This document shows, one piece after another, positions 33,313 through 43,022 of a stretch of 64,000 nt of DNA. A model generated the notes under the pieces. That model ran no database searches, was not told the DNA's origin, and worked only from the letters and a program-made list of their open reading frames with translations. Source of the DNA: Pisolithus tinctorius (lineage: Eukaryota; Basidiomycota; Agaricomycetes; Boletales; Pisolithaceae). Both the position numbers and the translations under genes were made by a program. How positions within the stretch are numbered: the stretch's first letter is position 1; the number at the start of each line of letters is the position of its first letter. The DNA lies in the NCBI GenBank assembly GCA_024663395.1, contig JANFAH010000064.1:124001-188000 (forward strand). Direction: 5' to 3'.

Positions 33313-36300
33313 ATATCGATGATCCACCAAATGGTCAGGGAGAGCCTACTAAAACGTCCTGTTTCCTATTTAGCCACTGTTATCTGTTCCTCAGTCCTAC
33401 TGTCTCATCCCTAGCCTTCACTTCGACGAACTTCTCTTCGCCCGCAGCACCCGTACCGCGGAACATACCCACCGGAATACCCTCGCCTGCTTTCACTTTC
33501 CTCTCTTCCACTCAGACAATACTAAACCCCTCTGCTATAGCCGCATTTGGCAGCGTTTATCGACTAGATCCCACGGTTCGCACCCTTGTTTACAAGCCAG
33601 TTGCCAAGAAGGTTCGGACAGTACCTGCCCCAATGGCGGAAGAATACCGCATTGTGCACAGCCTGCCTGACGACCCACTCGCTGGTCTCCAACCACTTCC
33701 AACCCATCCACCAGACTTCGCCCCGGGCATCCGCTTCACTGCCGAATGGGCTGCGGAACTTGACCTCGACCCTGCAGAATGGCTTTGGCCAGAAGAACTT
33801 AAACTTGTAACTTGGCTCATTTCAGTCCATGAGCTCGCATTCACTTGGGACATTACAGAGCACGGACACCTAGATGAATGGTATTTCCCACCAGTAAAGA
33901 TTCCTACGATTCCACACATGCCTTGGGTCCAATGCAATATCCCTATCCCAAACGCGATACATGCCCAAGTCATAGACATGATTAAAGATCGCATCAAGTC
34001 CAGCATGTATGAACCTTCTACAGCGGCTTATCGCTCCCGCTGGTTCTGCGTAGTAAAGAAAGATGGAAAGTCTCTTCGCCTTGTGCATGACTTACAGCCC
34101 CTGAATGCAGTGACCATCCACGATGCATCCGTTCCGCCCTTCGTAGAACACCTCGCAGAATCCTTTGCTGGATATGCAGTGTATGCGATGATGGACCTCT
34201 ACTCCAGGTATGACCAGCGCGCACTTCACGTGGATTCCCGCGACCTCACCACCTTCGGTACCCCCCTCGGACCACATCGGCTTACTACTCTGCCGCAGGG
34301 TCATGCGAATGCGGTACAGGTATACCAGGGAGATACTGCATTTGTGCTCCAGGATGAAATCCCACACCATACCCTGCCTTTCATAGATGACATCCCTGTG
34401 AAATCCGAGACCACCCGCTATCAGTGCGCAGATGGCTCCTATGAGACTATCCCGGAGAATCCTGGGATTTGGAAATTTATCTGGAATCATTGTATAGTTG
34501 TTAACTGTATCCTTCAGCATTTGCAGAACGTCGGAGCCACCATCTCAGCAAAGAAGTTCGTGCTAGCCGCTCCATCTGCTGTGATCGTTGGCCACAAGTG
34601 CACCTTTGAAGGTCGCATTCCTGAAGAAAGCAAAGTGCAGAAGATCCGCGACTGGCCCGAGTGCTGCAACCTGACACAGGGCCACGGTTTCCTCGGTGTC
34701 TGCGGAGTGCTTCGCATCTTCATCAAAGATTTCGCCAAGATTGTGCGGCCGCTAGTTGTGCTCACGCAGAAAGATGTACCATTCACATGGGACGAACCAC
34801 AACGCGCTGCCATGCAACGACTCAAGGACAAAATTGTAAAGTCCCCCACACTCTGAAGGATTGACTATGAGTGTGGTTGCGAAGTAATTTTAGCAGTTGA
34901 CACATTGGTCATCGCAGTTGGCTACATCCTCTACCAGCTTGGTGAAGATGGCAGACGGTACCTGAGTTGCTTCAGATCCATCACCCTCAACGAAGTGGAA
35001 AGCCGCTACTCCCAGGCCAAGCTTGAGTTGTACAGTCTCTTCCGCACGTTGCGCGCGGTACGCGTATACATCTTCGGCCTCACTAACTTCACTGTGGAGG
35101 TAGATGCGAAGTATATTAAGGGTATGATAAATAACCCAGATCTGCAGCCTAACACAATGATCAATCGCTGGATCGCTGGCGTCCTCCTTTTCTCGTTCAA
35201 ACTCGTCCACATTCCCGTGGATAGGCATGTCGGCCCTGATGGCTTGTCCCACCGTCCGCGGTTGGAGCTCGACCCGCCCAAGGATGATGACCATGAGGAT
35301 TGGCTAGACCGTTTTTATTCCTTCTCTACGCAGGTTGTCAATGACCACCCGCCTCCTATGTCACTTTCCAGTCAGGATCAGCGTTCCCTACCGCCACCTG
35401 CTTACCATCGGGCGAGCCTCCCGCCGCCTGCATCCTTCTATCTCGCATTCTCTGCAACTGCTGATGCTAATAACCCTTCCGATACCCCAGACGACCCTGC
35501 CATTCTGCGGTCTGCAAAAGCTCAGGCACGCGAAGCAAAGATAGAAATGATCCGCACATTCCTTGCGACCCACGAGCGACCTCCTGACCTTACTGATGCG
35601 CAGTACTCATCCTTCTTTACTTCAGCCAGCCGCTTCTTCCTCCTAGATGGTAACTTATGGCGTAGAGAACCGCACGGACGGCACCAGCTAGTTGTCGACG
35701 AATCCAAGTGGTATCATCTCATCAAAGAAGTGCATGACGACCTCGGACACAAGGGAGTCTTCACGGTCCGCACACGCCTTCTCCTTCGCTTCTGGTGGCC
35801 TCTTCTTGTCAAGGATGTGAAGTGGTATGTTCGCACTTGTCACGAATGCCAGATCCACCAGACGCAAAAGCTTCATATCCCCCCCACTGTACCCATGATA
35901 GGGGGCCTGTTTCATAAAGCTCACATTGACACAATGCTGATGCCCAAAGCCAGCGGCTACCGCTACATAGTACAGGCTCGTTGTGTGCTCACCTCATACC
36001 CCGAATGGCACATGTTGTGTGCGGAAAATGGTACCGCACTCGCGTCCTTCATCTTCGAGGATATCCTATGCCGCTGGGGTCCGCTCACCGAGATTGTCAC
36101 TGACAACGGTCCCACGTTCGTCCAAGCTTTAGATGCCCTAGCCGTGCAATATCATATCCGTCACATCCATATCTCTCCTTACAACTCTCAGGCTAACGGC
36201 ATTGTAGAGCGCCGCCACTATGATGTTCGTGAGGCTATCATGAAGAGCTGCAAGAACAATGATCGCCGCTGGCACACCGTTGCGCACTCCATCTTCTGGG

Positions 36301-36911
36301 CCGAGCGGGTCACCATTCTGAAATCCATGGGTCTGTCCCCTTATTTCATGGTACATGGTGTCGAACCGCTGTTCCCATTTGACCTTGTTGAAGCTACCTT
36401 CCTCTTACCCCTATCCCGCGATGACGTGACACCGCTGACTACCACAGAACTGATAGCTTGGCAAGCGTGCCAGTTACAGAAGCGTCAGGATGACTTAGAC
36501 CAGGTCCACGGCAACATCCTCTGCGCACGCTTCCAGTCTATCCAGCAGTTCGAAACCGCCTTTCAGCATCGCATTAAAGACCATAACTTTGCTCCTGGCG
36601 CCCTCATGCTTGTCCACAACTCCCACGTAGAGAAAGAACTGAACCGGAAGACGAAGCCGCAGTACACCGGTCCCATGGTCGTCCTTCATCGGACCACTGG
36701 GGGCTCGTACCTGCTGGCTGAGTTGGATGGCTCCATCTCCAAACTCCACTTCGCTGCATTCCGCTTACTTCCCTACCACCCGCAGTCTCAGGCCCGCACA
36801 ACCGTAACTCACATTACTGGGTTAGATGATGAAGAGCTAGACCGCCTTCTTGAGGAAGCTGAGGATGACCCCACTGACAATGATGTGGAGGCTTTTTCCG
36901 CAGACAGCTGA
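33300..36911 (+). CDS. Pol: reverse transcriptase, RNase H, integrase (one in-frame TGA)
   Basis: One frame from 33300 to 36911, broken only by TGA at 34854-34856 between reverse transcriptase and RNase H. Reverse transcriptase: SRWFCVVKKDGKSLRLVHDL, the aspartate region MMDLYSRYDQ, then FIDDIPVKS in the YxDD position. RNase H follows (ILAVDTLVIAVGYILYQLGE, then DGLSHRPR). The integrase zinc finger reads HDDLGHKG and TCHECQ. The catalytic DDE residues are visible in HIDTMLMP, VTDNGPTF and NGIVERRHYD. A basic tail closes the protein. Domain order places the element in Ty3/gypsy. A -1 shift from gag is the likely mode of expression. Confidence 0.9.
33303..33309 (+). promoter_or_regulatory. -1 programmed frameshift heptamer G GGT TTT
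   Basis: In the gag frame the codons are TGG GGT TTT TGA. The bases G-GGT-TTT fit the canonical X XXY YYZ slippery rule, directly before the gag stop. A -1 slip enters the pol frame, which is open from here for 518 codons. No downstream pseudoknot was modelled. Confidence 0.65.
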
Positions 36912-37051
36912 CTATCCGTCCTTTCCAGTATCCACAGTTTGTCCATCGCGCTATTCCTCCATACCCTCTTCTCCCACGATACCCATACCTCTTTCCGCGG
37001 CCTCGCCCGCCTCCCCGCAGCTTCTCCTACTACACTCATTCCTTCTCCCAT

Positions 37052-37095
37052 GCTGACTGGGGACAGTCAGCGTTCAAAGTCCCCCGCAGGGGTGA
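37052..37095 (+). repeat. Pre-LTR stem-loop motif, copy A
   Basis: GCTGAC-TGGGGACA-GTCAGC stem-loop followed by AAGTCCCCCGCAGG. The same motif occurs directly before the 3' LTR (39898-39938), where the sequence needed for plus-strand priming should lie. It marks the left edge of the accessory cassette. Confidence 0.7.
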
Positions 37096-37799
37096 CCAGC
37101 ATACCACTTGATCCACCCAATATCAGACATAGTTCGTTTCCTTTTATCTGTTTTACCCCAGGTTTCATCCGGAGACCTCTATTCCACCCCGGGTTTTGTC
37201 CGGTGATTCTACTGATAGCTAGTCCTCGCTCAAAAAACATAAAAACCGCTTACAAAAAGTCCAAAACCATCCAGAAAATTAACAAAATACTGAATAAGTA
37301 TATAGCCAAAACAATGTCTCTCTTATCTCTCTTACTAGTCTCGCTGATACCATCCTTGGCCACTGTATACCGCAGATACTCGCAACCACCCCGTGCATTT
37401 CTTCTTTGAACGCGCAGCCAGCATGCGCCCCTAGATCCGTTTTCCTTTCAGTTTTCCTTCTGTCTCCTTCCAATTAATACCCAAAGACCATCCCAGTTAC
37501 CCAACAAACGTTCCCTTCGTTCTCTCTTCAAGAAATCGTCACATCCTACCGTCAACACCACACCATGAGGACTCACCACTGAGAGAAGTCGAAAGCCACA
37601 CGAAGAAGACAAGTCGGGTGGTACCCTGCGCACTCTACGCTACTGCGGCCAATCCAGGGCCAGTTCCTTGCTGAGCAGACAGAGGTCCTTCGCAATGCCT
37701 GACGTCACAACTACTGGAGACAAGACAAGGCTTGATATATTCCCGCGCATAAGGCACAGGCGGCAGCAGGAACAGAACAGGACGCAAAAGGGTGTCTAC
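37096..37799. other. Accessory cassette, left non-coding part
   Basis: 700 bp between pre-LTR copy A and the solo LTR. It contains a duplicated phrase (CAGGTTTCATCCGG at about 37159 and CGGGTTTTGTCCGG at about 37190) and an A-rich stretch (37230-37320). No convincing coding frame on either strand. It ends in TCTAC, the target duplication of the solo LTR. Confidence 0.45.
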
Positions 37800-38513
37800 T
37801 GTCAAGTCCAGGCCTACTCCGACCAACTCCGACGCTATACAAGGTCTAGAGAGTGGTTCGGAAGCAAGTCCGACAGGGAAGAACGAAACTCCGACTAGCG
37901 GAGTGTTGGCAGGAACGAAGTCCGCCGAGACAGAGGCGGAGCGGAGTGAGGGCATCGGGTTTAGCTCATGCGCTACCCCCTTGTATGATCTCAGCCCTCG
38001 TATTTCAGAGGGAGAGTACAGACGGAGAGTCGGAGATAACTCCGACAGGCAGAAGACGGAATCAGAGGGAGTAGGAACTAAGTTGATATTCGTACTGAGG
38101 AACAGCGGAGTACAGTACATGTTTTTATACTGCTACGGAGGTACAGTAACCGGAACTGGAACTGACACACGGAGACTCATAAGTTTTCAAGTAAAATTTC
38201 CTGGACGACGAATGAAGGGTAGACGGAGGACATACGAACGGGTAACACAGAACACCCAGAAAAGGAAGCAGTCCAGGCGCTGGGCCATGCGGTGAGCGCG
38301 CTGCGGAGTACCTGACTGCGAAGGTAGTCACATGACCCCTCAGAGAACGGACCGCTCGGTCCGGTAGGAGAGCAACACAAGTCCGACAGCAGTCGGAGCG
38401 GAGATGGTTCGCAACCAACAGAAGTTGGGCGGAGTTGGTGCGGAGTGAGTGGATGCCCGGCGGAAAAGGTTGCGGAGTGAGCAAAGACCTATGACGAACG
38501 CACGGTTATGACA
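37800..38513. repeat. Second solo LTR (714 bp)
   Basis: Begins TGTCAAG and ends TATGACA, flanked by perfect TCTAC repeats (37795-37799 and 38514-38518). Rich in repeated GGAGT/TCCGAC words. It shares no visible similarity with the 654-bp LTR or with the solo LTR at 28519. It lies 16 bp from the stop codon of the antisense gene. Confidence 0.8.
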
Positions 38514-38533
38514 TCTACAATCTACGCGGTCTT

Positions 38534-39624
38534 CTACTCTATGCCAAGCTCTTCGAGGGCCTCTGTGAGCTGATCGACGCGGACCTGCAGATGCATGGTG
38601 GCTGCGTGCAAAGCTGTGGCCTCGGCCCTCACCATCGTCAGCGCTCGAGACAAAGCCACAGCGGCCTTGCCATCCAGTCCGCCACGCACCGGTGCCTTGC
38701 CCTTCCTGCGGGTTCTGCTCTCAACCACCTCCACAATGTCGTCATCGTCGTGAGCCTGCTTAGACGGACCGGCCTTAGGAGCCTTCGAGGATCGCCCTAC
38801 AGCGGATTAGTCTCGGTCGCATTGAAATGCACTCATCACTTACCAACTGATGCGCCGGCCTGCGCCCGCTTTCCCGCGGCCTTCGTCGACTTCTCGCACC
38901 CCTGCTTCATACACGTGCAGCCGTCACATGTTCGACCCTCTACACCGAAACACACCGCGTTCTTCACTGAGCACCTCACGCATGGCACCTTGTGCAGAAC
39001 TGACCCAGGCGGGATCACGACCCTTCGTCCTGCCTCGTCCTCGCTCTCCGCAATGGTCTGCCGTGAACGCTGCAAATCCACATGGTTACCACGACATTGT
39101 GAGCCACTTAGGCTCACTTACCTTGCGAGCCAGTTGTGGGACCTCCACATGAGACATTTTCACCCCCGCACCTTCATTACCAACCTCCACCGCGGTCTCC
39201 TCACCCATCTGGACATCTTGCTCTGCCTTCGCACATGCTTCGGCCTCCTCCACGGTCCACCGCTCGTACCAATCGTCAGCCTCCGCCAGCGCGGGAGCAT
39301 CCTCTGCATCAACCTGCATGGACACCCCGAGAGCCTTCCCTCGCTCGACCAGAGGCATCAGTTCCGCCTGTTGCAGGCTCGTCAGCGTCACATGGCCAGG
39401 TCACCATACGAACCACCTACCGTCTTCTCTTCCCAGCGCCTCAACCACGTCGTCTTCTCCTCCCGCATGTCCTCCCGGTCATCAGGCGCACACTTCGCCT
39501 CAGCCACAAGCCCTGCCGACGCAGCTGCAAGCTGCTCTCTTAAGGAGGCCTTTTCAGCCTCTGCAGGATCCGGAGTAGGCGCGCGAACGAGTTGGGAAAG
39601 GCAAGGGGCATGGTTAGCAGACAT
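38534..39624 (-). CDS. Four-exon antisense gene carried inside the retrotransposon; Cys-rich protein of unknown function
   Basis: Exons by eye 39624-39421, 39367-39122, 39069-38844 and 38796-38534. They total 939 nt, exactly 313 codons (312 aa), with clean GT...AG introns of 46-53 nt. The N-terminus (MSANHAPCLSQLVRAPTPDP) leads into an Ala/Glu-rich, probably coiled helical region. A Cys cluster follows (VPCVRCSVKNAVCFG, then TCDGCTCMKQGCEKS), reminiscent of a zinc-binding motif; then a basic stretch with an acidic patch (HDDDDIVEVVES), and a helical end rich in Ala and Leu. It is transcribed against gag and pol, between pol and the 3' LTR. No stop or frameshift is present although gag and pol each carry a TGA. 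I cannot name a function. Spliced antisense genes are not standard parts of Ty3/gypsy elements. Confidence 0.8.
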
Positions 39625-39897
39625 GACTAGAGTGATAGAGAAGGCGATTGATGAGGGGGAAAGAATCAAATCGATGCGAAGGTTTGAGCCACACACTAAC
39701 AAATATATACTTAGCGGCCATGAGGTGCTTATGTCATCGGTCCGGACACCTATACGTGGTATTCAATGGCCTTCTCGCGTCCCTCAGCTCTATGCTTGCT
39801 TCGCTTCCATGCGGAATCATCCGGTGTTCTCGAACCCTCGGCACCACACCGTTGCCATCACCATGTGGCAAGCTATTTATGTCCTCCACGCCACGTG

Positions 39898-39938
39898 GCT
39901 GACTGGGGACGGTCAGCATCTAAGTCCCCCACAGGTGT
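39898..39938 (+). repeat. Pre-LTR stem-loop motif, copy B
   Basis: GCTGAC-TGGGGACG-GTCAGC followed by AAGTCCCCCACAGG, abutting the 3' LTR. Near-identical to 37052-37095. Confidence 0.7.
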
Positions 39939-40589
39939 GAGGAATCCGCATTCCCTGGACGCATAAGCCCCTATCATTAACCGTTCCGTGACTACTGTTA
40001 CGTCCGCTCCCATCTCACGTTCACCATTGTTCACGCGCTACCTTCCCACGCCCTCGCTCCCTCTTGTGTGGAGCTATACCCATGGCCACTGTGCTCTGGT
40101 CGTAGTTTTTCCTCGGACTCTTTTCTTATCACGGTCTCTGTTTCTTTAGTGCCTGTAGTTATACCCTCAGCCTCTGTTCGGCCAGTCTTGTTTGCATGCG
40201 CTGTCGTGTGGCTTTCCCTTACTGTACCCTGTCTTACTTAGGTTCCAGGTTTGCCCAGACTATAAAGCCTTGTACTTAGGTACAGAATGATACCTTTTGG
40301 CACTCGGAAGGTCACCACGAGTTTCCTTTACACTTTGTCTACACTGCACGTCTCGCATTCCGCCGTGCACGAACTACGTATACCGCTCGCACCGCTTGCA
40401 TCGTCAGTACTATCCCACGGGCCACGCCGCACACGTCATGAACCACTACCACTACAAAGTGCTGGGTCTCACCTTCTAGTCTCGACAGTCCAGAATCCCT
40501 TGGGACAAGCAATTCGCTCCCTTCATTTATTATTGTTGTTATCTAAGCCATCTAGCTCGTATTATACAGCTACTTGGACTTATCCCACA
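39936..40589 (+). repeat. 3' LTR (654 bp)
   Basis: TGTGAGGAATCC...TATCCCACA, uninterrupted. Matches the reassembled 5' LTR in length exactly; differences are mainly transitions, often CG in one copy against TG or CA in the other. Confidence 0.95.
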
Positions 40590-41307
40590 ACGTGCAACCT
40601 GGTTGCTGTTCAACATGATGCAGTATATGCAAATCCTAACCCATACATCTCTTCCTCAATTCACTCTGTAATTTTGTTCTCAAATATGCATCACTCAATT
40701 GATGTGGTCGTCTCCAATACTGCCGCTGCTATATCTCCGATTTTCAAGTTTCAGGCTACTGGATCGTGCGTCAACACTTCGCGAATCCTAACCCATACAT
40801 CTCTTCCTCGATTCACTCTGTAATTTCATTCTCAAATATGCATCACTCGATCGATGTGGTCGTCTCCAATACTGCCACTGCTATATCTCCGATTTTCGAG
40901 TTTCACAGCACCGCTGTTATGAATTTCTTCATGTCCGACACCATCTTTTGTGCTTATCTGACGCTCACTCTACATCTCATGAGCATGGTCAATGCAGAAC
41001 CTATATACTTTGGTCCTTCAGAGTGCAAGGCAATGGCCGCCCTCCAGAAATATTCAGGTTGCAGGTGGCAGTTGGTAGCGTGCCAGGAGGTCCATGAATC
41101 CACTGGTTTGTGTAGGTCAATGCCCCGGTTGATTGCGGACCACAGTTGCTTATGGATCAACATCGCCAATGTACAATGTGTCACGGTGACCCCTAGGGAC
41201 GTTTTTGAATGGTTGGGTATCATTAACCTCATCTGGCTTTTGGGGGGGTATGTATGTGGTGCATGGGACCCGTTTATGCGTGGGCAATCTTTCCTCATCG
41301 AGGATAA
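40590..41307 (+). pseudogene. Fragment of an unrecognised ORF, caught between retrotransposon and Harbinger element
   Basis: Protein-like frame running from just after the 3' LTR (CNLVAVQHDAVYANPNPY) and, after a 152-bp tandem duplication, through FHSTAVMNFFMSDTIFCAY and VFEWLGIINLIWLLGG to the Harbinger left TIR. It holds several Cys and Trp residues and looks like the middle of a real protein, but I do not recognise the family. After removal of the Harbinger element the frame meets a GTGAGT donor-like site a few codons later (about 44521). It probably belongs to a host or older mobile gene split by both insertions. Confidence 0.4.
40632..40905 (+). repeat. Tandem duplication, 122-bp matching units at 152-bp spacing
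   Basis: Units 40632-40753 and 40784-40905 share nearly every base (AATCCTAACCCATACATC at the start of both). The few differences are mostly transitions such as CAATTGATG against CGATCGATG. Both are in the same protein frame (NPNPYISSSIHSVI). Confidence 0.85.
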
Positions 41308-41343
41308 GAGTCCGTACGGTATGCTCACGTAGTCTCGCTACAC
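41308..41343. repeat. Harbinger left TIR
   Basis: Starts GAGTCCGTACGG and pairs with 44478-44513 with only two or so mismatches over 36 bp. Confidence 0.93.
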
Positions 41344-41547
41344 TCTTTGACAATTCTACAGAGATATATTGGGTGATTAGTAAGAATGGTCGGAAATTGA
41401 AAGTTGACTGCCAGCTGCGATGCTCATATTGTGCTCATATCGCTGATCAATGCTCGGCGCGCAGCCATGGACGATGAAGAAGCACATCAATCGCGAGAGC
41501 TCATATGAGAGAAGGTCCTTGTCGTTGTCCAGATTCTTACCAAACTA

Positions 41548-42823
41548 ATGGTCGATCTCCTCTCTGGAGAGATCCCTAAGAATATACGGCCATACCACAC
41601 ATCTGCGCTTTCTGGAGAGGCTTGGTTGGTTGAACTGATCCTTGGTCACCCAGACCATATACGTTGCGAGTTAGGTATGAGCGTACACACGTTCAAAGAA
41701 ATTACTCTCGAACTCCGCAACCATGGCTACCAAGCCTCGAAGCACACCTCTCTTGAAGAACAGCTCGCAATTTTTTTGTATACGTGTGTCACTGGCCTAC
41801 CAATCAGACATGTTGGAGAACGTTTTCAGAGATCCAATGATACAATCTCGAGGTACGTTTTGATTCGCTTTTCCGCACCCATTTCTAACAGCATCCATAC
41901 TTAGATACTTCCGCAAAATGGTTACAATCTTTGCTTCTGAACCCTTCTATTCGAAGCACGTATCACTCCCATTCACTTCTTCAACTACTACTGTCCACCC
42001 AAAAATCATGTGGAGTCATAGGTTCTGGCCGTACTTCAAGGATGCGATCGGTGCCATCGATGGCAGTCATATTCCCGCTTCCCTGCCACTTCATGACCGC
42101 GCCACATACCGCAACCGAAAGGGCACCATGTCCCAGAATTGCATGTTTGCCTGTGACTTTGGCATGAATTTCACTTATGTATTGACTGGCTGGGAGGGTT
42201 CGGCTACAGATGCACGAATTTTCCAGGAAGCGTGCGCATCAAGCCTCGATATTCCCCAAGGAAAGTATCTCCTTGGCGACGCTGGTTTCCCATTGTCAGA
42301 AGGAGTCCTCATACCTTACCGCCGCACACGCTATCACCTGGCAGAGTGGCAACAAGCATCATTAAGGTATGCATTTACTGCGTGATTGATATCCATTTAC
42401 TTCCCGTTTTACAGGCCTGCAAACGAAGAAGAGCTTTTCAATTTGCATCACTCGTCTGCACGGAATGTTGTCGAACAAATCTTTGGTGTCATCAAGCGTC
42501 ATTTCCGAATTCTTCTTCTCCCTCCAGAATATCCTATCGAGATCCAGGCGCTCATTCCTGTCACCCTATGCGTTATCCACAATTTAATTATGTCGCACAA
42601 ACGGGATCCAGATGCTGATGGAGAAATGCCGGAGGGGGATAGCAGAGGTGATGGGGGTACTGGGGAAGTTGGCGACATCGAGCAAGAAGAAAGTGCACTA
42701 TCAGGGGATGACGAGGGAGACGATGACCCTCAAGAATTATCAGCCAGGGTGTTGCATGATTCTATTGCTGAGGCAATGTGGCACGACTACCAGGAGTATC
42801 TGCGGAAGCGAGGGCAAAGTTGA
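41548..42823 (+). CDS. PIF/Harbinger DDE transposase (HARBI1-like, DDE_Tnp_4)
   Basis: Exons 41548-41852, 41905-42366 and 42415-42823; 1176 nt, 391 aa, frame intact. The N-terminal part (MSVHTFKEITLELRNHGY, then LAIFLYTCVTGLPIRHVGERF) is the helix-turn-helix region typical of the family. Catalytic residues: first Asp in AIDGSHIPA, second Asp in LLGDAGFPLS, Glu in NVVEQIFGVIKRHF. The C-terminus is acidic. An upstream ATG at 41466 leads to an early stop, so 41548 was used. All three catalytic residues are present, so this enzyme may still work. Confidence 0.9.
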
Positions 42824-43022
42824 TCGTAGAGATTGTTTTATGTACACTTTTCTCACTTTCTAAATGAATATCTCTGGATCATCCTTTGCATAACAAAACA
42901 CCGGGTCAGATAAATTGCGAGCAGGGATACAAACATGATGGAGGTACTACAACACAAGGTCATCTGGAATGAGTTTCTGGTTACGAAGACAAGTCTGAAT
43001 CCAGTTTCTACGAAGGGTTTTA

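Larger units (their letters stand above)
27370..40589 (+). mobile_element. Ty3/gypsy-type LTR retrotransposon with nested insertions and an extra antisense gene cassette
   Basis: Bounded by two LTRs of identical length (654 bp once the insertion in the 5' copy is removed), TGTGAGG...CCCACA at both ends. Internal order is primer-binding site, gag-protease, reverse transcriptase, RNase H and integrase, as in Ty3/gypsy (RNase H before integrase). The 13.2-kb span is inflated by a 2.4-kb fold-back element in the 5' LTR, a 714-bp solo LTR and an accessory cassette after pol. The five bases outside each LTR (GATGT, ACGTG) do not match as a target duplication. Gag and pol each carry one in-frame TGA, so the copy is probably inactive. 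Confidence 0.92.

Noticed and set aside
37565..38520. Larger LTR starting near 37565
   Set aside because: Only the ends at 37800 and 38513 have TG...CA termini with a matching 5-bp duplication (TCTAC); an ACATC repeat further out does not have proper LTR ends.
38591..39940. 449-codon plus-strand open frame
   Set aside because: It is the complement of the spliced antisense gene; composition is low-complexity Arg/Pro/Ser/Leu and no domain is seen, while the minus strand has consistent exons and splice sites.
27365..40594. Target-site duplication of the main LTR retrotransposon
   Set aside because: Flanking bases GATGT and ACGTG do not match; a match can only be forced by shifting ends and assuming transitions.
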